Positions 50,310 to 60,100 of a stretch of DNA of 64,000 nt are shown piece after piece. Position numbers and translations under genes: made by a program. A model generated the notes under the pieces. It saw nothing but the letters and a program-made list of their open reading frames with translations, had not been told where the DNA came from and ran no database searches. The first letter of the stretch is position 1. Each line of letters begins with the position of its first letter. The DNA comes from Paenibacillus oenotherae (GTDB taxonomy: Bacteria > Bacillota > Bacilli > Paenibacillales > Paenibacillaceae). Where the stretch lies: positions 50,759-114,758 of the forward strand of contig NZ_JAHZIJ010000016.1 of NCBI RefSeq assembly GCF_019443105.1. Direction: 5' to 3'.

Positions 50310-50326
50310 GGTGAAACGTTACATCA
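50310..50326 (+). promoter_or_regulatory. LacI-type operator, site 1
   Basis: GGTGAAACGTTACATCA is 16/17 identical to site 2, 99 bp downstream, with an AACGTT centre typical of LacI-family operators. Confidence 0.7.
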
Positions 50327-50408
50327 AAAAAACTGGTCGACAATAGACACAATGCATGTACTTCAAGCGCAAAGTTTGTTATTATCGTAATAGTTTTGCG
50401 GCTTGGTT

Positions 50409-50425
50409 GGTGAAACGTTAAATCA
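50409..50425 (+). promoter_or_regulatory. LacI-type operator, site 2
   Basis: GGTGAAACGTTAAATCA lies 21 bp before the start of the LacI-family gene. The two sites suggest autoregulation with looping. Confidence 0.7.
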
Positions 50426-50446
50426 TACATGGATGGGTGGATAATT

Positions 50447-51481
50447 GTGGGAAAAGTTACAATTAAAGATGTAGCGAAAAAAGCAAATGTCTCGGTAACA
50501 ACAGTCTCCAATGTGATTAACAACTCAGGCAGAACCTCACCCGATACAATTAGAAAAGTGAAGCAAGTAATCGAGGAGCTTCAATTCTCGCCAAGTGCTT
50601 CAGCCCGCAACCTGCGGGATAAGAGCTCGCATTTGATTGCTGTAGTGGTGCCCTTTCTGGAGAAGGGTCGCCTGCAGGATAATCCGTTTTACTGGCAGCT
50701 TGTTCTTGGTATTGAAGAGGGTGCGCGCAACCATCAATTCCATGTCATTTTGCTTGGTGTGGATGAGGAAGAGAATTTCTCCTTCGTTAGTGAACGGCAT
50801 CTTGATGGTTTGATCGTCGTAGGGACGTTCGAGGGAACTCCGATTCTGAAGCAGATTCAAGCGCTTGATGTTCCTTGTGTGTTCATGGACAGCTACATGT
50901 CGGAATTCAATCTATATCAAGTGCTGCTGGATGATGAAATGGGCGGTTATCTGGGAACGAAACATCTGATCGGTCTTGGGCATCAGCGAATTGCGCTTCT
51001 CTCGGGAAAGCTGCAGCAGAATGGCGTTAATTACAAGCGTTGGCTGGGATACCGCAGAGCATTGGAGGAAGCGGGGCTGCCTTATGATCCGGAACTGGTT
51101 AGAGAAGAGCCGGTATCGACGGCTGGAGGTTATCAGGCCTCACAGTACATTACGGATCCTCGAATGAATATTACAGCAGTATTCGTGTTCTCTGACGTTG
51201 GGGCGATGGGATTGATTAAAGGGCTTCATGAACTGGGCGTTCATGTGCCGCGCGACATATCAATTGTAGGGTTCGATGATTTGTTCTATACCGATTACAT
51301 GATTCCATCTTTAACGACTGTCAACCAGGATGTCATCGAGAGAGGCAATATTGCAGTAAGACTGCTGCTTGACCAGATTGTTGGGGAGAGCAGGGATGAT
51401 GCAAGAAAGGTGGTGTTGCCGGTTAGCTTGAAGGTTCGAAAAAGTACAGGACCAGCGCCTAATGTTCAATCTGCTCCATAA
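50447..51481 (+). CDS. LacI family transcriptional regulator (maltodextrin block)
   Basis: The GTG at 50447 follows GGGTGG by 7 nt. The ~344-residue protein has an N-terminal HTH (VTIKDVAKKANVSVTTVSNVIN, in parts) with the hinge SPSASARNLRDKSSHLIAVVV, then a periplasmic-binding-protein-like sensor (GYLGTKHLIGLGHQRIALLSG, DISIVGFDDLFYTDYMIPSLTTV in parts). It precedes the maltodextrin ABC transporter genes and probably controls them (MalR-like). Two similar operators lie upstream of its own gene. Confidence 0.92.
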   Translation: MGKVTIKDVAKKANVSVTTVSNVINNSGRTSPDTIRKVKQVIEELQFSPSASARNLRDKSSHLIAVVVPFLEKGRLQDNPFYWQLVLGIEEGARNHQFHVILLGVDEEENFSFVSERHLDGLIVVGTFEGTPILKQIQALDVPCVFMDSYMSEFNLYQVLLDDEMGGYLGTKHLIGLGHQRIALLSGKLQQNGVNYKRWLGYRRALEEAGLPYDPELVREEPVSTAGGYQASQYITDPRMNITAVFVFSDVGAMGLIKGLHELGVHVPRDISIVGFDDLFYTDYMIPSLTTVNQDVIERGNIAVRLLLDQIVGESRDDARKVVLPVSLKVRKSTGPAPNVQSAP

Positions 51482-51549
51482 TAATAAACGTTGGGGAAGT
51501 TAAAGTGAGCCTGTATGGACAGCGCTTGCTGAGCTGACCCTGATAGAAA

Positions 51550-51563
51550 TGAAAACGCTTACA
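51550..51563 (+). promoter_or_regulatory. cre-type operator before the maltodextrin-binding lipoprotein gene
   Basis: TGAAAACGCTTACA fits the cre consensus TGWAARCGYTWNCW at all 14 positions and lies 42 bp before the ATG. CcpA, or the local LacI-family protein, would bind here. Confidence 0.8.
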
Positions 51564-51604
51564 TTTTTAATTGTTCCACACTTATATTCAGGAGGGTGTC
51601 TATC

Positions 51605-52912
51605 ATGATGAAAAAAGGCTTCATCTTACTGCTCGTATTAACTGTTGCTATCGCTGTATCCGCTTGTGGCGCCGGCAGCAGCTCGAATTCAGAGAACAAG
51701 CCAGCTGTAAATAACAACAAGGATAAGAATGAGCCGGTGTCGTCGGCTGACGAGGATATTGTGCCGGAGGAGGGCGCCAAGCTGCTGGTATGGGACGGCA
51801 AGGACGGGGTGCCTTTCTTGAAAGAGATAGCGAAGGAGTTCACGGCGAAATATGGTATTCCTGTTGAGGTTGAAGATCAAGGGGGGCCCGAGCAGCTTGA
51901 AAAAATGAAGACAGACGGCCCGGCTGAGTTGGCTGCTGACATCATTACACAGCCGCATAATGACCTCGGCAATGCGGTGAAGAGCGGTTTTGTGCTGCCG
52001 AATGATTTTTATGAAGAACAGACGAAAGCAGAATTTTTGCCGGCGGCTGTGGAAGCGGTTACGTTCGACGGAATGCTGTACGGTTATCCGCGCAATATGG
52101 AAACCTACGCCCTGTTTATCAACCAGGATCTTGTTGGAGATGCGCCTATCCATTCCTGGGAGGATATCATTGCCTTCTCCAAAACGTTCAATGATGTGAA
52201 GAACAATAAATATGGCTTCATGAGCCAGTTGACGAGCCTTTACTGGACTTATCCCTACTTCTCCGGATATGGCGGCTATATTTTTGGCAATAAGGAAACC
52301 GACCCGGCGGATATTGGACTGAACAACGAGGGTTCTGTTCAAGGAATGAAATTTTTCCAAAGCCTGAGAGAAATTTTGCCTATGGCCTCTGCTGATGCAA
52401 CGGACGATATCAAGAGATCCTTGTTCCAGGATGGAAAGCTGGCGATCAACCTTGATGGTGTGTGGAATATCGGCGAATATTCCAAATTGAAATACAAGGT
52501 AACGATGATTCCACTTCCGGCAATGCCAGGCAGCGATAAGGAGCCCGTTACTTTGGCAGGCGTGAAGGCTTACTATGTGAGCGCGTATTCCAAATACCCG
52601 AATGCGGCGAAGCTGTTTGCCCGTTATGCAACGACTAAGGAAGCGCTTCTGAAGAACTTTGAAATCTCAGGCTTCATTCCTGCGCGTTTAGGTATGGAAA
52701 GCGAAGCTGCGATCCAAAGCAACGAGATGGTCAAAGCGGCGCTCAAGCAGTTGGAGAACTCACAGCCAATGCCTACCATTATCGAGATGGGCCAGGTATG
52801 GACGCCGGTTGAGCAGGCGCTCGAGCTGATCTGGAATGGCGAGGATGTGAAGCAATCGCTGGATAAGGCGGTGGAGGATATTAAGACTGGTATCCTCACA
52901 CAAGACCAGTAA
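51605..52912 (+). CDS. Maltose/maltodextrin ABC transporter substrate-binding lipoprotein
   Basis: The 435-residue protein has a lipoprotein signal (FILLLVLTVAIAVSACG, lipobox VSAC) and a linker rich in Asn/Ser/Lys, then a family 1 solute-binding domain: KLLVWDGKDGVPFLKEIAKEF, MLYGYPRNMETYALFIN, INLDGVWNIGEY and AKLFARYATTKEALLKNFE. This is the MalE/MdxE type. AGGGTG lies before ATGATG at 51605/51608. Two permease genes and an amylase follow. Confidence 0.9.
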   Translation: MMKKGFILLLVLTVAIAVSACGAGSSSNSENKPAVNNNKDKNEPVSSADEDIVPEEGAKLLVWDGKDGVPFLKEIAKEFTAKYGIPVEVEDQGGPEQLEKMKTDGPAELAADIITQPHNDLGNAVKSGFVLPNDFYEEQTKAEFLPAAVEAVTFDGMLYGYPRNMETYALFINQDLVGDAPIHSWEDIIAFSKTFNDVKNNKYGFMSQLTSLYWTYPYFSGYGGYIFGNKETDPADIGLNNEGSVQGMKFFQSLREILPMASADATDDIKRSLFQDGKLAINLDGVWNIGEYSKLKYKVTMIPLPAMPGSDKEPVTLAGVKAYYVSAYSKYPNAAKLFARYATTKEALLKNFEISGFIPARLGMESEAAIQSNEMVKAALKQLENSQPMPTIIEMGQVWTPVEQALELIWNGEDVKQSLDKAVEDIKTGILTQDQ

Positions 52913-52954
52913 TATAACCGTACCGCAAACATATAGAGTGGGGGTGATCGGCAA

Positions 52955-54265
52955 GTGGCTCAGCACCGCAAACTGGCAATGAGCTTATCCGTCCTTTGTA
53001 TGGGATTGGGTCAGATGTACAACCGTCAGTATTTCAAAGGGATCGTTATGCTTTTGTTTTACTTGACCGGAATTTATTTCATCATCACTGTGCTTCCCTT
53101 CGGCATGTGGGCACTGACGACGCTCGGTGAGCAATCCGACCATCTGGAGAAGGTAGGAAGAGTATATGTCAACGTAAGGGGCGATCATTCGATCTTCCTG
53201 CTGGTGCAGGGAATTATTATTCTGCTGGCCAGTGTTGTAGTTGTTGTGCTCTATACCCTTAACATTCGGGATGCGTACGTCGTCGGACGGCTTCGGGAGA
53301 AGGGTGTTCATGCGAATCGTATCGGACAGACGCTGAGGAGAATTACGACGGAGAGATTCCCTCAGCTCGTGCTGAGCGTACCGCTGCTGCTGGTTGTCTT
53401 TTTCACGGTGATGCCGATTCTGTTCATGATTCTGCTGGCCTTTACGAATTTCTCCTTCCCGAACTTTCTCCCGCCAGCGAAGCTGGTCGATTGGACGGGG
53501 TTCAAGTCCTTCCAGGATATGTTCAATGTGAAGGCATGGAGCAGTACATTCTACGGGGTGACGCTCTGGACGTTAATATGGACGGTCTGCGCGACGGTAA
53601 CGATCTTCGTAAGCGGCTTTGCGGTTGCACTGCTGGTACAGATGCAGGGGATCCGCTTCAAAGCATTCTGGCGGACTCTATTCATCATTCCTTATGCTAT
53701 CCCACAGTTTATATCGCTGCTCATTATGAAGAATATGTTCAATGGCCAATTCGGGCCGATCAATCAATATTTGAAGTATTTTGGGCTCAGCGGCCTGCCC
53801 TGGCTGACAGATCCTTTCTGGGCGAAGGTTACCGTTATTATCGTGAATATGTGGATCGGATTCCCTATTACGATGCTGATGATTATCGGATTGCTCTCCA
53901 CCATTCCGAAGGATCTGTATGAGGCTTCGGAGATTGACGGCGCAAGCGGATGGCAGCAGTTCAAGGCGATTACATTCCCCTCCATCATGTTTGCTTTCGG
54001 TCCGCTGCTCGTCATGTCATTCGCTGGCAATATTAACAACTTCAATCTGATTTATTTGCTTACGAACGGGACTCCGGCCAATGCCAATTATAAATTCGCC
54101 GGGGACACGGACATTCTGATCACATGGCTGTACAACCTTACACTAACGAATGGAAAATACAATTTTGCCTCCGTTATCGGACTGTTTATCTTTGTTCTCA
54201 TTGCATCATTTGCGATCTGGAATTTGAGAAGAACGAAAGCCTTCAAAGAGGAGGATGGCATGTAA
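52955..54265 (+). CDS. Maltodextrin ABC transporter permease (MalF/MdxF type)
   Basis: The 436-residue protein has an N-terminal extension with two to three helices (residues 1-110), typical of Gram-positive MdxF, then the BPD permease core with six helices and the EAA loop DLYEASEIDGASGWQQFKAITFPSI (in parts, about 320-345). The start GTG lies behind GGGGGTGATC. Its stop overlaps the start of the next permease gene (TAATG). No MsmX-type ATPase is encoded here, so a shared ATPase encoded elsewhere must power it. Confidence 0.93.
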   Translation: MAQHRKLAMSLSVLCMGLGQMYNRQYFKGIVMLLFYLTGIYFIITVLPFGMWALTTLGEQSDHLEKVGRVYVNVRGDHSIFLLVQGIIILLASVVVVVLYTLNIRDAYVVGRLREKGVHANRIGQTLRRITTERFPQLVLSVPLLLVVFFTVMPILFMILLAFTNFSFPNFLPPAKLVDWTGFKSFQDMFNVKAWSSTFYGVTLWTLIWTVCATVTIFVSGFAVALLVQMQGIRFKAFWRTLFIIPYAIPQFISLLIMKNMFNGQFGPINQYLKYFGLSGLPWLTDPFWAKVTVIIVNMWIGFPITMLMIIGLLSTIPKDLYEASEIDGASGWQQFKAITFPSIMFAFGPLLVMSFAGNINNFNLIYLLTNGTPANANYKFAGDTDILITWLYNLTLTNGKYNFASVIGLFIFVLIASFAIWNLRRTKAFKEEDGM

Positions 54266-55101
54266 TGAGGAGCAAGAGAGTAAGAAACATCACGAAGCTG
54301 ACGCTGGGATATCTGGGCTTGATCATAATCGCCATCGGCTGCATCTATCCGGCTTTATGGGTTATTATGTCATCTTTTCGTCCGGGAACTGCGCTCTACA
54401 GTAATTCGCTCATTCCAAGCGCATTTACACTGGAGCACTACCGTGAATTGTTTGAGAAGTATCCCTACGGCCAATGGTTTCTGAATACGGTGAAAATATC
54501 GGTCTTTACGATGATCTTCACCACCATCATCGTTACGCTTACCGGCTATGTGTTCTCCAAATTCCGCTTCTACGGCCGGAGGCAGTTGATGCTTGGCTTG
54601 CTTGTGATCGGGATGTTTCCCGGATTCATGAGCATGATCGCAATCTATATTCTGCTCCTTCAGTTGAAGCTGCTGGATACGCATCTGGCTCTCATCATCG
54701 TCTATTCGTCGGGCGCTTCAATGGGATTTCTGTATGTCAAAAGCTTCTTCGACACGATCCCGAACAGCTTGCTGGAAGCAGCGAAGATCGATGGCGCGAG
54801 CCACTGGATCGTATTCTCGCGGATTATGCTTCCGCTCTCCAAGCCGATGCTCGTATTCGTTGCCTTGACCTCATTCAGCGGCGGGTTTGTTGATTTTATC
54901 TTCGCGAATATGGTTCTGAGCGACAGCAGCAAGCTTACCCTTGCCGTAGGTTTGTTTAAGATGGTCAAAATCAAATTCGCTACCGAGTTTACGGTATTCG
55001 CCGCAGGCTGCGTGCTTGTAGCGATCCCGATTACAGCATTGTTTATTTTCCTGCAGCGTTACTTGATTGTAGGACTGACTGCCGGAGCGGAAAAAGGGTA
55101 A
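54265..55101 (+). CDS. Maltodextrin ABC transporter permease (MalG/MdxG type)
   Basis: The start is the ATG that overlaps the malF-like stop, behind GAGGAGG. The 278-residue protein has six helices and the EAA motif LLEAAKIDGASHWIVFSRIMLPLSKP (in parts, about 165-190). It forms the translocation pore with the MalF-like protein. Confidence 0.93.
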   Translation: MRSKRVRNITKLTLGYLGLIIIAIGCIYPALWVIMSSFRPGTALYSNSLIPSAFTLEHYRELFEKYPYGQWFLNTVKISVFTMIFTTIIVTLTGYVFSKFRFYGRRQLMLGLLVIGMFPGFMSMIAIYILLLQLKLLDTHLALIIVYSSGASMGFLYVKSFFDTIPNSLLEAAKIDGASHWIVFSRIMLPLSKPMLVFVALTSFSGGFVDFIFANMVLSDSSKLTLAVGLFKMVKIKFATEFTVFAAGCVLVAIPITALFIFLQRYLIVGLTAGAEKG

Positions 55102-55158
55102 CAGGACGGGACAAATTGTGAACATGCAGAGATAAAAGTCATAAGGAGAGATTGGATC

Positions 55159-56904
55159 ATGCTGAAGGAAGCGATCTTCCACCGCCCCAAGCAGAACTGG
55201 GCATATGGATATGATGATGAGACGGTTCATCTGCGCATTCGCACGAAACGCGGCGATGTTGACCATGTGGACGTTATATACGGTGATAAATGCACGCCCT
55301 GGAGCGCTATTATGACAGAGCCCATGACCGTCATGGGCTCCGACGAGTTGTTCGATTACTGGGAGGCTGCTGTCCGGCCGCCTTACAGGCGCCTGAGCTA
55401 CGGCTTTGTTATTCATGATGGTGAGCAGCAGCTGTGGTATACGGAGAAAGGGTTTAGCGCTGTTCCGCCCTCGGTCCATCTGGGCTTGTTCGAATATCCC
55501 TGCCTGAACCCCATCGATATTCTCAAGCCGCCGGCATGGGTGAAGGATGCGGTGTTCTATCAGCTGTTCACGGAGCGGTTCGCCAATGGCGATTCTTCCA
55601 TTGATCCGAGCAATGTGCTGCCTTGGGGAGGCAAGCCGGAGTATGATAATTTCTTTGGCGGGGATCTTCAAGGAGTTAGAGATCATCTGGATTATCTGTC
55701 CGAGCTGGGCGTTAACGCGATCTATTTCAATCCGATCTTCGAGGCGCCTGCCAATCACAAATATGATACTCAGGACTATATGAAGGTGGACCCGCATTTC
55801 GGTTCCAATGAGACGCTCAAACGACTGGTGCAGGCCTGTCATGAGCGGGGAATACGGGTGATGCTGGATGCTGTCTTCAACCATTGCGGAATTACCTTTG
55901 CTCCTTTTGTTGATGTGCGCGAGAAGGGAATCGATTCCGTGTATAAGGACTGGTTCCATATCCGAAAGTGGCCGCTGGAAATCGAGCAGGGGATTCCGAC
56001 TTACGAGACATTCGCCTTCGAAGCGACGATGCCTAAGTTCAATACTGCGAATGCGCAGGTGAAGGAATATTTGCTCGGGGTGGCGGAATATTGGATCAAG
56101 GAGATTGGAATTGACGGCTGGCGCCTCGATGTGGCGAATGAGGTCGATCACCAGTTCTGGCGCGAGTTCCGCCAAGTGGTGAAACGCGCCAATCCCGAGG
56201 CTTACATACTGGGCGAAGTATGGCATGATTCACTGATGTGGTTGCAGGGCGACCAGTTTGATGGTGTTATGAATTATCCGCTTACGAATGCGGCGCTTGA
56301 TTTCTTCGTGTTCGGTCATTCTGATGCGCGTAAGTTTGCCGATACGGTGAGCGGACTGCTGGCCTGGTACCCTAAGCAAGCGAATGAAGCGTGCTTCAAC
56401 CTTCTCGGCAGCCATGATACAGTACGGCTGCTCACGCTGTGCAAGAACGACAAGCGCATGATGAAGCTGGCTGTCCTGTTCCAGTTTACCATCGCGGGCG
56501 CACCTTGTATTTATTACGGGGATGAAATCGGCTTGGACGGAGAGTTCGATCCTGACAACCGAAAATGTATGGAGTGGGACACCTCCAAGCAGGATCGGGA
56601 GCTGTTTGCTTTTCATCAGCATGTTATTGCGCTTCGGAAGCAACATGAGGTGCTGCGGACCGGGGCATTCCGTGTACTGCTGGCAGAGGAGGACGACAGC
56701 CGGTTCGCCTATGAGCGCAGCGATGGGAAGGAACGGCTTGTTGTGCTGATGAATCCCGCTGAACAGTCAAGCGTGGTTGTGGTTTCTCTTGCAGAAGGGG
56801 AATGGAAGGACGCATTCACCGGAGCATCAATCACCGCTTCTGGAGGCCAATACTCAGAAGAGTTGGCTGCATACGGCTATCGTGTTCTTGTATCTGCAAG
56901 CTAG
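55159..56904 (+). CDS. GH13 neopullulanase / cyclomaltodextrinase-type alpha-glycosidase
   Basis: The 581-residue protein has an N-terminal CBM34-like domain (about 1-120), then a GH13 barrel: YQLFTERFANGD, DAVFNHCG (about 236), GWRLDVANE (nucleophile Asp, about 324), LGEVWHDS (acid Glu, about 353) and GSHDTVRL (about 419). There is no signal peptide, so it acts inside the cell on maltodextrins imported by the preceding transporter. RBS AAGGAGAG lies 8 nt upstream. It ends at a very strong terminator. Confidence 0.93.
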   Translation: MLKEAIFHRPKQNWAYGYDDETVHLRIRTKRGDVDHVDVIYGDKCTPWSAIMTEPMTVMGSDELFDYWEAAVRPPYRRLSYGFVIHDGEQQLWYTEKGFSAVPPSVHLGLFEYPCLNPIDILKPPAWVKDAVFYQLFTERFANGDSSIDPSNVLPWGGKPEYDNFFGGDLQGVRDHLDYLSELGVNAIYFNPIFEAPANHKYDTQDYMKVDPHFGSNETLKRLVQACHERGIRVMLDAVFNHCGITFAPFVDVREKGIDSVYKDWFHIRKWPLEIEQGIPTYETFAFEATMPKFNTANAQVKEYLLGVAEYWIKEIGIDGWRLDVANEVDHQFWREFRQVVKRANPEAYILGEVWHDSLMWLQGDQFDGVMNYPLTNAALDFFVFGHSDARKFADTVSGLLAWYPKQANEACFNLLGSHDTVRLLTLCKNDKRMMKLAVLFQFTIAGAPCIYYGDEIGLDGEFDPDNRKCMEWDTSKQDRELFAFHQHVIALRKQHEVLRTGAFRVLLAEEDDSRFAYERSDGKERLVVLMNPAEQSSVVVVSLAEGEWKDAFTGASITASGGQYSEELAAYGYRVLVSAS

Positions 56905-56942
56905 TATTCGGATTCCGCACGGACTGCTGTAGTTATAAACAA

Positions 56943-56996
56943 CTAAACCTTCAAAACTATCTCCCTTAAGCAGAGATAGTTTTGAAGGTTTATTTT
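56943..56996 (+). terminator. Terminator of the maltodextrin operon
   Basis: A perfect 19-bp stem (AAACCTTCAAAACTATCTC and complement) with a 9-nt loop, then TATTTT. Confidence 0.95.
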
Positions 56997-57174
56997 CGTT
57001 ATTCTACAATTCGAGTTAATCCTCCAAAATACCTGTAAAAAACATAATCAGACGACAAAAGCATACATTTTTAGCGATAGATTTAACAGAATTGGTTCTA
57101 TTATACTATTGATGGAATTACTAATCTATTCCAAAACCTAGAGAAAAAAACGAGAGAAAAGAGGAATCAGACGT

Positions 57175-60100
57175 ATGAAAAGGGTGTTACTGTGGCTGCT
57201 TGTAAGTGCCATGCTGGCGTCGTTGACGCCAAGTGTATTCGATGGGAAGGCGTATGCCGCTCCCAGCCAGGTGAAGCTTCTGCTGGCCAAGGTAGAGAAG
57301 GGCTGCCCTTCAGGCTGTTATGAATTCAGCGGCGGTATCGAGGTAGACAATATTGGCTACCAGAAGGAGGTCTATGTCCATTACACGACCGGCAATGGCC
57401 AGTGGTATGATATTCCGGCCTCCTATGCGGGCAAGACCGAAGCCAATCTGGAAGGATGGGTCTTCAATGCGATCGTGAGCGATACGAACAATCCGATTCG
57501 GTTCGCGATCAAATATAATGTGAACGGACAGACTTATTGGGATAACAATAACAATCAGGATTACCAGATCGGGGGGAGCGCGCCTGACCGTGTTCTGGCA
57601 AAGTCATTTTTGTCGCTGGATACGGCTGATTTTGGAAGCGCGAATGCTTTTTCTGGCCGGATTTATTTGAAGAATATAACGCATCACAAGAAGGTAACGA
57701 TCCGTTATACAACCGATAATTGGGCGTCCTATAAGGAAAAGGATGCCGTCTACGGAAGTCCGCTCCCGAAGAGCAACAACAGTCTTGAATTCTGGGACTT
57801 TAATGTTGATGTAGCGCCTAATGTGAGAGAGGTCAGATATATTATCGCCTATGTCGCTAACGGTGTGACGTATTGGGACAATAATTATAAAAGAGATCAT
57901 GTGGTAACAGCGAAGCAAGCGGTACCCGCAGTGCTGACGCTGACGCCGCAGTCACAATCGGCTGCTGCCGGAACGAATGCGGCTATCCGCGTTCGTCTGA
58001 CAGACAGTGCTAATAATCCGGTCAAGCAGCAGACGATCAGCTTGACGGCAGCGGGGAACGCTACACTCCCGTCCTCGGTCACGACGGATAATAACGGCGA
58101 GGCCGATGTGCTGGTGACGAGCCAGCAGGCGGGAACAGTTACGGTGACCGGTTCAGTCAACGGCTATTCCATCACCGGAACGGCACAGATTACATTCGTA
58201 CCGGAGAACAGCTCCTACGTTCTGACGCTGACGCCGCAGACGCAATCCGCTGCAGCCGGAACGAATGCAGTTGTGCGTCTTCGCTTGACGGACAGGTTCA
58301 ACAATGCGGTGAAGCAGCAGGCGATCAGCTTGACGGCAACGGGAAATGCGACACTTCCGTCCACTGTCACGACGAACAGCAGCGGCGAGGCTGACGTATC
58401 GGTGACGAGCCAGCAGGCGGGGACGGTTACGGTGACTGGCAAGGTGCCGGGTTCAACCGTAAGCGGAACAGCACAAATTACGTTTACGCCGGACAATACG
58501 GTAACGCTGAAGCTGACGCCGCAAAGCGCTACCGCTGTCGTCGGAACAAGACCTACGGTACGCGTCCGTCTGACAGACAAGTACAACAATCCGGTTCGGC
58601 AAGCGGCTATTACGATGTCGGCAACGGGAAGCGGGTTTGTCCCTGCATCCTTGACGACGGATAATAATGGCGAAGGCGCTTTTCTGGTTGGCGGTGTACA
58701 GACGGGAACGGTCTATATCTCAGCGACCGCGACCGGTTACTCTGTAACGGCGGCGACGCAAATTGTTTTCACACCTGATCTGGGGTCCGCAGTATTGACG
58801 CTGATACCGGAAGAGGATTCGGCAACCGCCGGAACGGGCACAACAGTCCGCATCCGCCTGACGGATCAATACAACAATCCGATCCGGCAAACGTCAGTGC
58901 AGCTAAGCGGATCAGGGGGAGTGGTACTGCCTGCATCCGTAACAACGAACAGCAATGGCGAAGCTGTACTGACCGTAACGAGCGAGAAGGCGGGCAATGC
59001 TACTGTTACGGCCTCATTCAACGGTATTACGGCATCGGCACAGCTGAAGATTATTCCGGATGTGCCAGCCTCATTGACGGCTGAGCCGGATACAACGTCC
59101 TCTTTTGCAGGGGCTGGTGTGAATATCCGCTATACGTTGAAGGACCGTTTCGGAAATTCAATTCCTAATGCCACCATCAGCTTGAGTGCAACCGGCAATG
59201 CTGTACTGCCTGCATCGATCACGACAGATGCCAGCGGCAGAGCCGAATTATCGGTCATGAGCGAGAAGGCAGGAACAGTTGTTGTAACGGCAACAGTAGA
59301 CCGGACTGAGGTTGCGGCAGCAACGACGATCCAGTTGGCGCCTGATCAACCGGCATCCGTATCGTTCGTGGCGCAGCATTCGTCTGTTGTAGTCGGAACG
59401 AGCAACAGTATTCAAGCCATTGTGACGGACAGATTCAATAACCCTGTGCCGAATGTCTCAATTAATTTGTCAGCGACCGGAGGAGCGGACTTGCCTGCGG
59501 TTATCAAAACAGATCATGAGGGCAAGGCCAGCGCAGCCGTAACGAGCCAGCAGGCGGGTAACGTGGCAATCACCGGAACCGTCAACGATTCTTCTGTATC
59601 CGGTACGATCCAAATCGGTTTCACGCCGGATGATCAATCCGTCAATCTGACATTGACGCCGCAGAACATCACAGCGGTCGTCGGGATGAGTACAGCGGTT
59701 GGCATTCGTCTCACTGATAAATTGAACAACCCGCTTGCGAACACTGCCGTTCAACTGGCAGTTACCGGCAATCCGCTTGCAGTTCCTTCGTCCTTGGTGA
59801 CGAATGCCAATGGTGAAGCCGTTATTATTGTAACAAGCCAGCAGATGGGGACCTCAGAGATCAAGGCTACCTTCAATGAAGCTATTGCAACGGCACGGGT
59901 TATACTGGTTGCGGATGATCCGTCCCAAATTATTCTGACGCCTGCCTCGGATTCAGCTGTTGTCGGCACGAACGCCGGAATGAAATTCCGTCTGACAGAC
60001 AGATATGGCAATCCGGTAAGCAATCGGACGCTTCAGCTTCAAGCAACAGGTGAAGCCGATATTCCTTCAACGGTTGCAACAGATGAGAATGGCGAGGCAG

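Noticed and set aside
54871-56226. 451-codon minus-strand frame opposite the amylase gene
   Set aside because: The GH13 catalytic residues prove the plus strand; the minus frame is a shadow.
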